A stretch of 64,000 bases of DNA from Bryum argenteum (taxonomy: Eukaryota > Streptophyta > Bryopsida > Bryales > Bryaceae). Below the pieces are notes generated by a model. It did not search any database, had not been told where the DNA came from, and saw nothing but the letters and a program-made list of their open reading frames with translations. The stretch's first letter is position 1. Each line of letters begins with the position of its first letter. Shown in pieces: positions 1-12,828 of this stretch. The translations under genes were made by a program, and so were the position numbers. The stretch covers positions 40,754,420 through 40,818,419 of the forward strand of contig CM073321.1 in the NCBI GenBank assembly GCA_037043015.1. The letters run 5' to 3'.

Positions 1-1095
1 TCAGCGTATCGCAAGGTGATGACGATTGCAATTTGCGACATGATGTCCGAAACCCAAGATGCACAATTATACTTGTGGAGAGGGATCAATGCCGTCATGG
101 CTGAGCACGGGGTTGACAACATCAATTTCGCCGGATTCATGGCTGACAGCGTGCAGACTTATTGGAATGTTGTCCGAAAGATGTACGGTTCAGGTAATAA
201 ATCCGTTCCAATGCCAAATAAGGAACGCTCTTGTCTTCTACATTGGACTACTTGCATGCAGAGAGCAACAAACTCTTACATTAAGCCTGAACTTCGAGAC
301 GAGCACAAGCGAATCTGCACCCAGTACAAGGACGCGCGGTCAACTGATGAAGCGGAATTTCGATGCATGGCGATTCAATCATAGTGGTCTACAAGTGGAG
401 CAGCAAGTGACTCTGACATCCGTGCGCTGGACAACTGGTTGGCATGGTGGCACTTTCGATATTGGTAGAGGGGCAGATACATGAACATGGTACGATCTAT
501 CGCAATTCATTATTTAATTTTGAAACTGTGGATAATTCTTATTCTTAGAGCAGTCATTTCATACATCACTAAGAAATATGGTCCCAGATTAACGTCTTGG
601 ATTTGATGATGCAGGATCTCACGGAGGATCAAAGGGCGGAGATGCCGATGTGCAGTTTGTTAGAGATTGTGCATGCCTCATGGAGCGAGCAATCTGGCAA
701 AGCGTGATAACATTTTTGAGGCTACTATTGAAGACTATTGCCGTGCCTTTGTTAAGCGCACCAGGTACAATGCCTACGACAAAAGGTCAAGGATCATGTA
801 CTAATCCCACCAAAGAGGAGGTTCGCTTCCGCACGGCTACTTGCTCTGGTACTACGACCCGTAATTTGAAGTCAGTATATCGGGCAATGGACCTCATCCC
901 CGGAGCGAGGAAATTTCTCAGCGGAGCAGCATCGTTTGCAGGAGAAGAGATTTTTTGGATCCACGAAGCTGAGGCTCGATGCTCAATCTGGCTGCAACGA
1001 CGACTCTCACTTGTTCAACAAGGTCAACTTTTCGCAACCAAAGACAATAAAGACCGGGCAGTAAGGTTTGTCTTCTACTCCGATTCGCCTTGAGG
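1..1095 (+). pseudogene. decayed transposase-like gene, open at the left edge
   Basis: The frame is open from base 1 and reads coding-like to about base 355 (motifs GFMADSVQTYWNVVRKMYG and NKERSCLLHW). It resumes after a shift near 405-461 as a Trp-rich stretch (DNWLAWWHFRYW). A plausible donor follows near 489 (ATG-GTACGA) and an acceptor near 613 (gatgatgcag), followed by DLTEDQRAEMPMCSLLEIV and, one frame over, NIFEATIEDYCRAFVKRTR up to about 790. The combination reminds me, from memory only, of transposase-like proteins abundant in bryophyte genomes. At least two frame changes and several stops make it a pseudogene. The 790-1095 tail is uncertain. I cannot name the superfamily. Confidence 0.45.
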
Positions 1096-2182
1096 ATAAC
1101 GGTGACGACAACAATGATGTCCATGTAGTAGTGAAGACAACACTTGTTCGATCACGACCGGTGCACCACTTCACGAAGGTTTTTTAAGAGGATTGCTCAC
1201 CAAAGATGTGGCACATTCGCCGCATGCCTTCAGTGCGTTCGCGAATTTGTATCGCCATAATTTCCAAATTCAACCAAAAGTGCAATCATGGGCTTCAAAA
1301 TGGTGATCCTGCTCCAGCATACCACAGCGTAAAGCATGTCCGCTCTAAGAACAAGAATTATCCACAGTTCTTCTATTTCTGTGCAGACAATGCTGCAGGG
1401 TGATGAGCGGGGAAGCGGCGGAGGTGGTTCCCTGATTCGCCCAGGGTTCCATGTATCTAGCCGGTGTTAAAGGGAACTAACCTCACGACGCGGGAGATTT
1501 TGACTTTGGAGGAGGCAGGATTCCAGCTGCAACAGAGACCACCTATGCCGAGCGAGAGGCAATTTGGAGATGACATGGCGTTTTTCGCCAGTATTGCAAG
1601 CATTCCGGCACCAAAAAAAACCCGACAAGTTCCTCAACATACGAAGCTCTCGTCCTTGGTGTCGCAACGCTACAAAGAGGGTAGCACCTGAGCAATTAAA
1701 CAAGTGGGAATTGGCAATGCTACTCGATGTCCAGCTAACACGGATTATGTTGGTGCCAAGCCCAGGACTCGGAGCCGTCATTGATTTCATTTCCAAGAAG
1801 GGACCTTAAAAGGATGCTTAGAAATACAAGGTCAGCATTGGTACATTCCCTGAGTGTACTTGCCCTAGCTTTACAAGCATGTACGTCAAGTTCAAGTCGC
1901 GTGGATCCTATACTAATTGCAAGCACGTGTACCACATTTACCGAGTGGTTTGTGGTCTTGATTGAGAGAGAGATCGGTTTGTCCATGCTCCAACTCTTAG
2001 CTTCAACGAGATCAAGCGACTTCTCCTAGGTGGAATTGTCCAATGTGTTCCAGGCGCTTAATGCTCTTCTAGAGATTACGTACAACAACGTTGAATGCTT
2101 TAAGTTGATATTGTGGTTTTAATAACATTCCACATTAAAAGTAAAATGTTGCGCCTGTTTTGATACCGAGTCAACTTATACC

Positions 2183-2184
<2 letters not shown>
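1096..2184. other. stretch without a recognisable gene
   Basis: Only short open frames on both strands, none with a motif I recognise. It may be the rest of the decayed gene to the left, because composition does not change at the boundary. Confidence 0.3.

Positions 2185-2241
<57 letters not shown>
2185..2241. repeat. (TA)n microsatellite
   Basis: About 57 bases of uninterrupted AT dinucleotides. Such tracts are length-variable and often misassembled. Confidence 0.97.
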
Positions 2242-2243
<2 letters not shown>

Positions 2244-4764
2244 ATATATCTAGCGATACTATTTTATGTCGACTGACATACTTCACACCTCTACATTCAC
2301 ATTCAAATTGTACTCACTAACGAAAACTATTATCTTCATTACATTCCTCTACGACATCTTCCCAAATGGATGGTGGTAGTGGAGGGTCGTAGTTCTTTGC
2401 TCTGTCACGGAACTCTTCCATGCCTTGGTCGATTCGGTGTACGTGGTGTTGTCACGACTGAATCACTTTCAAATCTTTGCAGAGCGTTGGATCTTTAGTA
2501 TGTAGTCGTCACCTTTGTTGTTCGATACACAACTAGTATACCACACCTTCAGGCACATTCCACAGCTTTGTAGTGATGGTCGAAGCACCAACTGCGGTAC
2601 TCTTCCTTCCCAGCCTCATTCTGCCGAACACAAGTCGAACACGAATTAGACCAGTTGTGAGCGTTCTTTAATCTGAACGGAAACTTTAACATCAGACAGC
2701 AGGACGTCTACAACACATTCCATTTTTTAACATTCCTACCTTTGTCCACTTCTTCGTTGCATAGTCTGCACCGCATTGACAACAGAGACCAACTGCGAGA
2801 CGCGGGTGCTACTGACAGGAAATCGAAAAGCTGGTATTCCCACAGACGAAACAATTGTAGGTCGGACCACTGAGAGTGACCGAAGTCATACTAAAGAATC
2901 CCAGCGTTCTTGCAGCAATGACATCGGAAAATGAACATTCCATTGCCACTCTATATACTCATGTAATATGGTCTCTCAACTTACTACTCCTTGCTCAAAC
3001 TATATCTATTTGTCAGAAGAAGATCATGATCCCCCACGAAAAATTCTTCAATTTTCAAGTGCGCTAGGTCTACAACGTTGTGCGCCGGCTCCACCAACAT
3101 GTGCTAGGTCCACCGCGTTGTTCGCCGGCCCCTCCAACAGTCCCAGCCGTGGCCACCATGGGATTTGCCGGGGCAAGCTATGGTCCGCCGATGCAACAGA
3201 TGGTGAGCCGGCGCCGGTGGGTGTCCCATTTAGGTTCTTCCCGCACTTTGCCGGCCCACGATCACTGGCCGCGGGTGCCGGGGCTGGTTGTAAGGGACAT
3301 TTGGACGGTGCCGGCGGTAGATGCGTGGCCCCTTTGATGGCCACTGCCGGGACTTTGCGGGAGTTCCAGGTTCTCAGACGGCCCTAAATCGGGAGTTGGC
3401 AAGGTACTTTGTGCCACTCCTGCGCCGTTACCTCGCGCCATCACCCCGCGCCGCGCGGTCCGCCCTCACTTCGCGTCACGCATCCGCGCCTCAGAATCCG
3501 GCGCATCAACACGCCGTGACTCAACACGTTGTCTCTTAACAGCCTATGCATCTAACACGATTGTGTGACATTGGCATCCATGTATGCGTCTTGGTTATTG
3601 CCCTGTTTGGCTCTGCACACAGAGTGTATTGCAAGAATCACACCGCAGGATGGAGGAGTCACGGGTTGGGATCTCATACGTGGCTTGAGGTAATGTGGCC
3701 TTGATCAATTTTCTTTAATCACTCTGGCAGCGGTTTGTTCTTTGCTACTCAGTTCTAGTGTTGCTCACTATATTCAGATTAAGTTCATTTTGTGTTGGGC
3801 TGATTCTTGTGCACCTCTTGTATTTCAAAAGACAACTCATAACCTCTTCTAATATTGCAGGTGTTCTCTGATAGCCTAGGGAGTGATGGTAAGGGATTAT
3901 CCATCCGAGCTTTTCATTGTCCTTGTGCTGTGCATCGAGGTTTTTGTAACGTGGATACTTACAGAAATGCGGATATTCATTATGATTGGTTACTACAGAT
4001 GAGAACTCTCCGGATACAGGATTCCGACATTAGATCACAAAGGTCCAGGACTATATGTCCTGCAGTTATTCTTAAAATAATGTTCGTTAAATCCTTACAC
4101 GTCTTCCACTTCATCACCTGGGAATGGATGTGCTCAATGGAATTGATTGGGATAGCGAGCGAGATAGACTCTTCGGTGAGCACTCCTGATACTGTAAATT
4201 TGGTTCATGTCATTGGAAAGGCTTTGTTATCATGTTAGAGATGATTGACATGAGCCTATAACCTTCAGTACTCTTTTTCTAGTTGTGCTCATTCGCTTAT
4301 TTTGAATGTACAGAAATGAGACATTTGTAGCTTTGAAACTGGGAAACTTTGGCCAAAGGTTTATGTAATCACATTGCTTGATCGAACAAGCAATCACAAA
4401 GCCTTGAGGACCGTCCGGCAAATATGCATAGGGGAGCAGATGATGTGGCCTGGCGCAAGCTAAAGTAACAAGATTGTAAAGTCTCTAATTTGTATTCAAT
4501 AATTCCAGCACATTCAAAGGCAACTCCCATCTCAAACGTGAGAACACCATATTCATTATTTTGAAGGTTAATAATCCTCTCAAAATGAAATTGAGAGGTT
4601 TTAGAATGATGTTTTGTTGTACACAAATAACTTAGAAAGTTATGAATCTTAAAGTTTCCATTCAAATTATAGTATAATATGGGGGAAAGTTTGTGCACCG
4701 TGGCGTTTCTAAGCGGGACTTCCAATTGATTAATATAAAGACCGGAGTAATTTTGAAATGGACA
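2242..4764. other. stretch without a recognisable gene; GC-rich island at 3050-3540
   Basis: Bases 3050-3540 are strongly GC-rich with many GCCGG/CCGGC words and an imperfect direct repeat (gctaggtc-ac-cgttg...gccggc) near 3062 and 3103. Open frames there exist on both strands and look compositional. A frame at 3855-4238 follows an acceptor-like tattgcag but has no motif I recognise. Confidence 0.35.
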
Positions 4765-4870
4765 CCAAGTCATGAGCTCAGTGGTTGGATGAGAAGGAGT
4801 CTCTTTATAACGTAGGTGGTCCGAGTTCGATTCCGGTCGGACTCGTTTGAGCAGCTAAAATGTACACATG
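4765..4870 (+). repeat. tRNA-derived SINE-like element, copy 1
   Basis: A pol III A-box-like sequence (TGAGCTCAGTGG, 4773-4784) is followed 50 bp later by a B-box-like sequence (GAGTTCGATTCC, 4823-4834) and the tail TCGGACTCGTTTGAGCA (4837-4853). The same tail and B-box arrangement recurs near 53.2 kb. Spacing and boxes are those of a tRNA-derived SINE head; the body and 3' end are not defined. Confidence 0.55.
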
Positions 4871-5392
4871 GCTTGGTACTGCTAAGTGAGCTTCAGCGGG
4901 CAGGAAAATATTTGCTACCAACCAACCACGTACCCTTAATTGTGACATGTATGACACACACAAACATCAGTGGTGCTAACCACTACTACCTTTTATAACA
5001 AATTAAATACATGTTATCATTTTTTTCACATAAATCAATCGACAAAAGTACTAATTGGAAAGAACAAATCAATACTATAATATAGTATAGAAATATATTT
5101 TCATAAATGCGTACAATGTATTTTTGATTTCAAATGAAACCCAATACCACAAACAAAGTGTTGCTCGAAGTGAGCTAAGTGACTTGAAAATATTCCATAT
5201 TCCATTGATACTACCAACATCCTAAACCACACATCCTTGTAGATCATTTGGTCTAACATATCTTCTATATTTCTAAATGCCTATAATCTTTTGAGTTTGA
5301 AACAAAAGATTATTATTTCTAAGTCGGAAGACAAAGCCATGACTATGTAGTTGTTACAATACACAAATACAATTGCAATACATATAAGACCT
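4871..5392. other. AT-rich intergenic sequence
   Basis: No coding signal seen. It is the 3' flank of the minus-strand gene that ends at 5393. Confidence 0.4.
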
Positions 5393-8234
5393 TCAAGCAT
5401 TTGAAAATTCAACTATAGTATCGTGAATGACTTTAATTTGATCCACCGGAATTTTTAAAGTGCACTCGGTTGTATCCTTCTTGACCTTTGACTTCCATGA
5501 AGTCATCAATAAAGCTGTATTCTCCCACAAAGGAGGTTGAGTATTGTCAACCTTCCAACGCAATCCTTTGACCGAATCCCATCCATTGTAGGTCTCTTGC
5601 ACATCTCGATCCCTTGATGTAGGCCGAAAGAATTGAATAAGGATGCAATTTGGCTGCTCGGGGTTTATGTTCGGATCTGACAACGCTCGAGCAATCCACA
5701 CCGGTCGTGAGTCACCATCTGCAGGCCGAATAGCAAGAAAGTATCCTTCATAAACATCACGAGCTACATGAAAAGATGGTTGAGGGCGATCTCGGATCTC
5801 TCCAACATATGCCTCATCTTCCCCAAACTCCTCACGAAGTTCGCCATCTTCAGCAAATTGGTCCTCCAAAGTCGCATCTATCCTGGACAATGGCCAAAAT
5901 CCGTCCCGAAGAACATTTGATGGTTCAATGGGAACCTCTAGTGCTGCCTTCACAGCGCGCCAATAGAACACAAGATGTTCATAGCGTCTTCTATACTCTC
6001 CAGTTCTATCTTCATCAGACATTGCCTCCCAGTACTTGATAAATCCAGAAATGCCCTTCACAATGTCCTCCACACCCCTCATTGCACGATGCGTCGTAGG
6101 AGTTGGATCACCACGTGGCCACAAAGAACGACCTTCCGAGTCTTCTCTCCACAACTTAATTCCGTTTGTATCATTTGGCAACCAATCTTCTGCTGTGCAC
6201 GAAGCCTTGTACTTCATTACAGGACAACCTGTAGAATCCAAAAAGAACTTGAATTGTTGTGCCTTCGTATGACCAACAAGTGCTTCCCCTCCATCCCTGA
6301 TAAACCCATCGATAAATCCTTTAAAATCCGGCACCTCTTCAACAAGGTGGGGGATGGCTGGAATAAATTCCACGTCCATGAAAGATTTCATGAGTAACGG
6401 AATAGTGGGGAAATTGTCTTTCCTCAACAGCATGCTCCACCTTCCAAACATTGCATCGATGTCATCATGGGTATGCCCAACCAACATGAAATTCACAAAT
6501 ACCTCGCGGAAGATCTTCTTTGCGACAAGGAGAGACCAAAAACTGAATACATATCTATTCTTGTTGTCCCCTGCTGCATTGTCCATCTGAACATTGAGAA
6601 TTGGCGGAAGAGAAATCCCTCGAAGTGGAACAGCTGGTGCTGGACGGAGTGACGATACGCAAGTCTCCGCACCTTGGAGAACAGCATCAAAGATAGGTGC
6701 CGACCTCGACCGAAGAAAAAGCTCCCTCGAAGAATACTTTGGTGGCAGCTCTATATCTCGGAGGAGCTTAGCAAAAGAGCCTACCGTGTAATTTGAATCG
6801 TGTGTGAAAATATCTAGACCGTAATGTGCGTAGCGTACATCTCCGTGGCCATGAGCGATCATTCCTGTGACGGATACTGGTAGCTTCACGAGACCATCGA
6901 GCTCCTTACTCTTGTGAGAAAAGACAGGGGAAGCAGTCTTCGCATGATCCATTTTGTCATGCATAATGGTCAAACACACATGCGGGTAGGTTTTCGACCT
7001 ATACCTGATGGCATAATATAACTCCCGATGAGCACGGGCTGCAGCCAAGTGTACCTCGAGCTTCTTTGCCCAAAGTAGTGCTTGTTGCGACCCAGAAATA
7101 GAGCGACGACGGAGTGTGTGCAACCGATCACATTTGGAGCACCGAGCAAAGTTATCCCCGGGTTTCTTCGCATCAAATTCAGGAAAGTGTAACTTCTGAA
7201 TTCTACTCAGAGAAGATGGTGAGACCATCTTCAAACCAAAGCCTTCGTTTGCGGCGTTGATTTCCGGGATGGTACTCTTCCATTTCCATGTAGCGGGAAG
7301 AATCATGGATACAACCTTCTCTCCAGATTTTAGTGTCCTCGTTCGGTGCGGCATGTGATCGGCAGAGTTCTCCAGGATGCAACGCAGGGTTGCAGTTGCC
7401 TGCGACGTGTGCTTGCGCGGTTTAAGCAAAGACGTATTTCCATGGGGATGCGCCATGACGCCATCGGCCACGTACGTTTGAAACCGATGAAAGGTCGCCT
7501 CGGACACTCCAGCAAATATGTCTCCACGCAGGCAAGCAAACATTGATTCCCTCAACCGTGACTACCCTCTTCCCGCCAGCATTTCGATGAACCTGCCTGT
7601 GAACGTCAAGCTTCATGTGAAACCTGAATTGGTAGGTTGTACCACTATACATCCGCTCTCGGAAACATCGGATCTTTTTCCTCGGGAAGGGTTGAACGCA
7701 GTTCCTGGTGCAGCAAACTTTGCTGGAGACAGAATTGATAGACTCCTGAGTTAATAAGCCTTTGGACTTGACGGATGTTTCAGGACGCGGGTTCCTAGAT
7801 GTATTGTTGTAACTCCGGCTACACGATGACTGAGGTCTCGCAAGACGTGCAACACGAGAGTCATGATCGTGTCGTATCTCATGGTCTCTGACACTAGCCC
7901 CATTATAGAAGACTTTATCGATCGGCCACGCCCTGACAGAATATCTCCACTCATCTGGCACCATTGTGGAATCAAGGGTTCTCGAGATTTGAACTGCGAC
8001 TCGGGAGTGCCCAAGTGGACCATTGCTTCCGAGGATGAGATCGTAACTGATGCTGTGACAAAGGCCCTCCGCTACAGGGCGACCCTCGTCACCGTAAAGG
8101 GTAACGAACTTTGTAGCCCAAAGACGCCGAGGGATACCTTCACACATTGGAACGTCTTTTGGAACTTCGGGTTGCTCCACAACCTCCTCATCAGAGGAAA
8201 AATCACCAAGCAATTGAACATCTTGATCAGCCAT
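5393..8234 (-). pseudogene. DUF7869-type transposase-like protein, one frameshift
   Basis: Reading leftwards, the likely start is the ATG at 8234 (MADQDVQLLGDFSSDEE), about 947 codons in all. The N-terminal part (to about 7510) has a Cys pair (VCCTRNCVQPFP). The C-terminal 720-codon frame has a CSKC pair (residues 139-142), HDKMDHAKT (199-207), NVQMDNAAGDNKNR (321-334) and LVGHTHDDIDAMF (358-370). The last three resemble DUF7869 proteins, and their spaced acidic residues suggest an RNase-H-fold DDE/D transposase core (inference). Near 7505-7535 the reading must change frame: the upper frame reads VEGINVCLPAWRHI and the lower frame continues FAGVSEATFHRF, consistent with a one-base indel. This is a recent lesion or a sequencing error. 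Its promoter side carries a palindrome cluster. Confidence 0.65.
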
Positions 8235-8292
8235 GGTAGAGTCTGCAAATTGATCACGAACGGGACTTGAGGAACAGAAGAATATGTGGCGG

Positions 8293-9004
8293 TTCAACTC
8301 GACTCGAGTTGAATACAATAATGACAGAAATCGAATAGAATTATTTACACGTAGACAAGATGTTGGAATAAATTCTCTGCCAGCTAAGACGTCTATGAAT
8401 TCAACTCGATTCGAGTTGAATACCCACAGATAATTGAAGCGAATCTACTTCATGAAAACGCATATCTCAAAATATGTGCTAATTCTGATTTAACTCGGAT
8501 CGAGTCAAATCATCCTGTTATCCTGTTACGTAAATAATAATATCACGTATCTGAGCCCGATATCGAAACCACAACATTCGACAAGACTACAGTATACCAC
8601 CTGAATAGTTTGGTGATAACCATTTCAACTCGAGTCGAGTTGAATGTGAATATCCTTTAATACAGCATATCGGATTCTATGAAATTCATTTAGGCATATT
8701 GATTGTATCTCCTATCCACATTTAACTCGATTCGAGTTTAATCCAATTTTGCTGTTGTAATCTGTCTGATATCCACACCGTGATTCAACCCGACCCGAGT
8801 TGAATATCCGTACCGTAAAGGGAAGAACCCCCCATGAAATCGGATAATTTCCATTTCAACTCGACTCGAGTTGAATATCACCACCTATAAGACTAAAATC
8901 CTAATTACGTAATCAGGACTGAATTACAATTTAACTCGACTCGAGTTGAAATTGGACAGACCTATATACACCGGCACAATTATTTCAACTCGAGTCGAGT
9001 TAAA
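8293..9004. repeat. palindrome cluster A (9 copies of CAACTCGA-N-TCGAGTTG)
   Basis: About 21-bp dyads start near 8293, 8400, 8489, 8624, 8721, 8784, 8855, 8930 and 8984. Arms are TTYAACTCGA and TCGAGTTRAA around a single variable centre base (C, T or G here). Copies at 8489 and 8784 are degenerate. Spacing is irregular (54-135 bp) and the DNA between them is not repeated, so this is not a tandem satellite. The first copy is 59 bp upstream of the start codon of the minus-strand gene, so the cluster lies over its promoter. Confidence 0.95.
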
Positions 9005-10100
9005 TGATTTAAATATGGAGCCCTGTGATGAACACATTCACCCGGAAATACCGGCGGAATTCCCGGAACTCGTAATCAGCTCGAAATCAAAATTCAGTAA
9101 CTGCTGAAACACTGAGGAATTCCGAAGAACGCTCACCTACGAATTGCAGATTTTGCGAGGAATACTAAGGCTCGCAACTGAAAAAAGCACGCACAACAAT
9201 CAGCAATTCGTATGCGGAAGACAAACAATACAGCACGAGCAACTCCGATAACCTGAAACACAATCAAAGTATAAGAGGATGCGCCTCTTCTACAATACTA
9301 GAACCTCAAAATGGGAAACTACTTTAAACTCCGTCAGCACAAACTCAATACAATCTAAACTGACACGCAACTTTGAACAAGGACAACGGAACGAAATCAA
9401 GGTAAGCGCACCTTCAAAGCACGGACGAGAGTGAGAGAAATCGAAATGAAACATGAGGGACTGCGTTAGCACCCCAACCTAACCTCAACGGTTGAATCGG
9501 TCGAGTATCCTCGACTCCCGATATCGTGCAAAAAGCCGACCTCTTTTTGTCGCAACCTGCATAATGTCTTGATTGGGCTTCGAAATAGGAATCTACTTTT
9601 TAATTCTGAATTTTGAAAATATTTGGCGGCAAAGATGTTTCGGCGGGAAACTGATTTTGGAGGGAAACCCATTCGTAAGTATGCAATTTTAATTTTTAAC
9701 AAAGAAATGTGTTTTCATGTTTTCTCCATAAAATTAAACAGCAATACACATGTATGAGTTGTGGAAAAAAATACAAATTCGTACACGTAAATTTATTGAA
9801 TAAGATATAATATTTACAAAATTAGAGTAACTAGAGTAATTGAGAACATTCCATTAACAATACTTTACCTAGTAACTCAAAATCAATGGAATCATATATA
9901 TGGTACACTACTAATAAAAAATACCAAAAAAAAACATAAAATACTAACATAGAATAAAATCACTACAAATAAATGGATCTATGAATACATTTAAATATAC
10001 ATCAATATATACATAATATGTTAAATACATACTATGATAAATACATAATATTTTAATTCATGTATATACGAGTACAAATGTATATGAATAGATATATAAG
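9005..10100. other. stretch without a recognisable gene
   Basis: No palindromes and no recognisable coding sequence. Composition becomes AT-rich after 9700. Confidence 0.4.
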
Positions 10101-10520
10101 TACGTATATATACATAAATACGGATATAGATGTTAAATACATAATATTTCAACTCAATGATGAATGATTATAAGATAAATTTGACTACGTATTGAGCATT
10201 TATTGTACTATCTTAATATAGAACAATGAAAGCGCGATTATATGACCATACGAGTTAAAATTGGTATACATGGATATATACCCGAGTACAAATGAATATT
10301 AACTTAGATAAATAAGTACGTATATGTACATAAATACGGGTATAGATGTTAAATACATAATATTTCAACTCAGTCAGCTAATATGTTATAAGATAAATTT
10401 GAATATATGTTGAGCATTTATTGTGCTATCTTAATTTAGAGAAGGAAAGCCCAATTATATGCGCATACAAGTTCAAATATGTATATACATGAATATATAA
10501 ATAAATTAACATACGTATAT
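10101..10520. repeat. imperfect tandem duplication, about 216 bp, AT-rich
   Basis: The stretch beginning tacgtatatatacataaata at 10101 recurs beginning tacgtatatgtacataaata at 10317. Both copies run through gttaaatacataatattt and a shared gagcatttattgt segment. It is a diverged two-copy duplication in AT-rich DNA. Confidence 0.75.
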
Positions 10521-11327
10521 AGAGATATATATAAGGTTTGTAGTGAGTAATCTACTTCTCAAACATAAAACTGTTGGACGATCTTTTGGTATGTATGATG
10601 TATGGCTATGGTATGAATGATGTACGTCGATGATATTTGTGATGTATGGCCATGATATGTGTGGTGCATGTCTATAGTATACATGATGTTTGTTAAAGAT
10701 ATCTTCTATCTATATACTCTCATAGTCTTATTTATATTGTCCAATTCGTTCTCTCAAACCTTCCTATTTGATTATATAGCTATCCACTAATATTTTTAAT
10801 TTGTAGCTGTTTATATTATTAATAAAATTTTATGATTTGACAACATCTTAGAAATTAATAGAGAGGGGATAATTTTTCAGCTTCCTTTTCGAGTGAATGA
10901 TGACCTTATTGGATTGGAGAACGATAACTAATTGGAAAGTTGGATATGACATAATCAAAGTTGAATTAGTGCTTGGGTATTGCCGATTGAATAATGTATT
11001 TTTTTTCCAAGTTTGTATCTTCTTTCAATATAAAACTACACACAAATTTTTAGTAATTAAAACATGGTATTTTCGCAGACACGTTTTATCTAATACTACA
11101 CTTACTACTGTAAAGTGTTGTGGAGTCTAAAATTTTACGATTACAATACATATAGTGTTGGAATAGGCATTTATTGAACTTATCTTCTTTTCAAAAAAAT
11201 TACTTAGAAAAAAAATTTAGATGTAAATGAAAAATATAATGGAATTTAGTGTAGTGTAGAGACGGGCAGACATGAAAAGGGCAAGAAATTGCTGCCCGAA
11301 GCAATATACGGTGGGGGCAGCGTATAA
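10521..11327. other. AT-rich intergenic sequence
   Basis: No coding signal. Short gatgtatgg/gatgtacg words repeat at 10595-10690. Confidence 0.35.
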
Positions 11328-11435
11328 GGCGGCCCGGGTAGGCACGGGCAGTGCAAAAGGCGGCCCGGGTAGGCACGGGCAGTGCAAAAGGCGGCCCGGG
11401 TAGGCACGGGCAGTGCAAAAGGTGGCCCGGGCAAT
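11328..11435. repeat. 31-bp GC-rich tandem repeat, three copies plus a partial
   Basis: The unit ggcggcccgggtaggcacgg followed by gcagtgcaaaa starts at 11328, 11359 and 11390, then a diverged partial. The copies are almost identical. Open frames here (Pro/Gly/Ala-rich on either strand) are products of the repeat. Confidence 0.95.
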
Positions 11436-12828
11436 ATTGCGGGCAGCCCGCTCGAAAGTTGGCCGGGAACGGAGAGTGGGGGGGCTAGGGTTTGGCCCCC
11501 ATTGTTTTCCTCGTCTTCCATGTTTTCTGTGCTCCGCTTGCTGGATTTGGCCGTCGTCCTCGCATTCTTGCGAGAGCTCGTGTTTTCTTGCATTCTCGCT
11601 ATCGCGTAGTTACGCCTCGGCGAGTCGCTAGCTCGTAGCCTCGAAAGTAGCTATCTCCTGGCCTCGAAGGTCGTGTTCGTTCATGTTTATATAGTCTCTT
11701 TTGTATCTACTCTTTTTTTTGCTTCTTTTCTTGCTTCTTGCTCGCCCCGGACGCTTTTCGCTTCTCTTAGCTCTGCGCCTCGACCTGTTAGCTTAGAGTC
11801 GCGCCGAGATAAGCGCGGCATCAAGTGCGTGGTGGTTTGTTTGACGGCGCTTGCGTGGGCTGGTTTGAGGGCGCTTTTGCGGCTTTCGCAGCCCGATCAT
11901 CGAAGTTCCGGACTTGAACCTCTCTGTAAGTTAACCGACACTTTTTGTTATGCAATTTCATTTACGTGGTGGTGCAAGTTTTAGGTCATTTCTATCGTTT
12001 TCCGGACTTTGAGAGTTGAATTTTACTAGCTTTAGGGAGCCTTGAAATTCGAGTGATTACATTGGAAAAGATGAGGAGGAATTTTAAGTGTAGATGTACG
12101 ATTTAGGAAAGCGAGAGAAAACTCGCGCCTCTCGGAGTGGTTCATAAAATTTCGAACCCCGATTTTTAAGAGCAGATCGGAATGTGAATGTTGAAACAAA
12201 AGAGGTGGTACATTTTTGAGTTGTTTAGGGTTGATTCGAGGAAGTTAATGAATTTGAATTGGTGAGAGTTGTCAATGAGGTTTTTGCCGGTGATTTTAGA
12301 TCATTAGAATCTTGGTGTTCACTTCCGAGCATCGGTTTGTGAATCAATTGCAATTGAATTGGGCTACTATGTGATTCGTTCATACTTGAATCTGCGTTAG
12401 TGTTGAAAATTTCACTTTGAATCGAGTCATAGTAAATTTTTTGTTCTAATCATTCATTGTTTACAATTATTCATTGTTTGCTTTGAGAGTAGGACGCAAT
12501 GAGGCTTGTCCGATTAATTTCGGTATCCGAGTGTCTAGTAGGGAAGCGAGGGAAAGAATGGGTGAGTATTCAATACTTAACTCTCATTTGAATGTGACTA
12601 AGTTTCCGCGGAATAGTTTGGCATTGGATATATGTCTTTGGCGTGTTTTTCAAAATACTAGTTTTGTACATACTTAGCGTAGAGAACGATTGATCGATTA
12701 AACCGTAGCCGAGTTGTGTTGATGTTCGAAAGATTCAATAAAGATAAGCAGTTCGAATGGATCGGAGTTGAATTGGAAACACAGTTTTTTACCTTTGCAT
12801 GCCACCGACATCATAGACTACAGTCAGA
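11436..12828. other. stretch without a recognisable gene; GC-rich to about 11.95 kb
   Basis: A GC-rich stretch to about 11950 is followed by ordinary sequence. It could contain the 5' end of the plus-strand gene that starts further right, but I see no exon I can support. Confidence 0.3.

Noticed and set aside
3048..3540. GC-rich island as a protein-coding gene
   Set aside because: Open frames occur on both strands, lack motifs and track the GCCGG-rich composition.
4816..4850. Functional tRNA gene at the SINE-like copies
   Set aside because: Box A and B are present but a cloverleaf with paired acceptor stem cannot be drawn, and the tail is shared with a distant copy.
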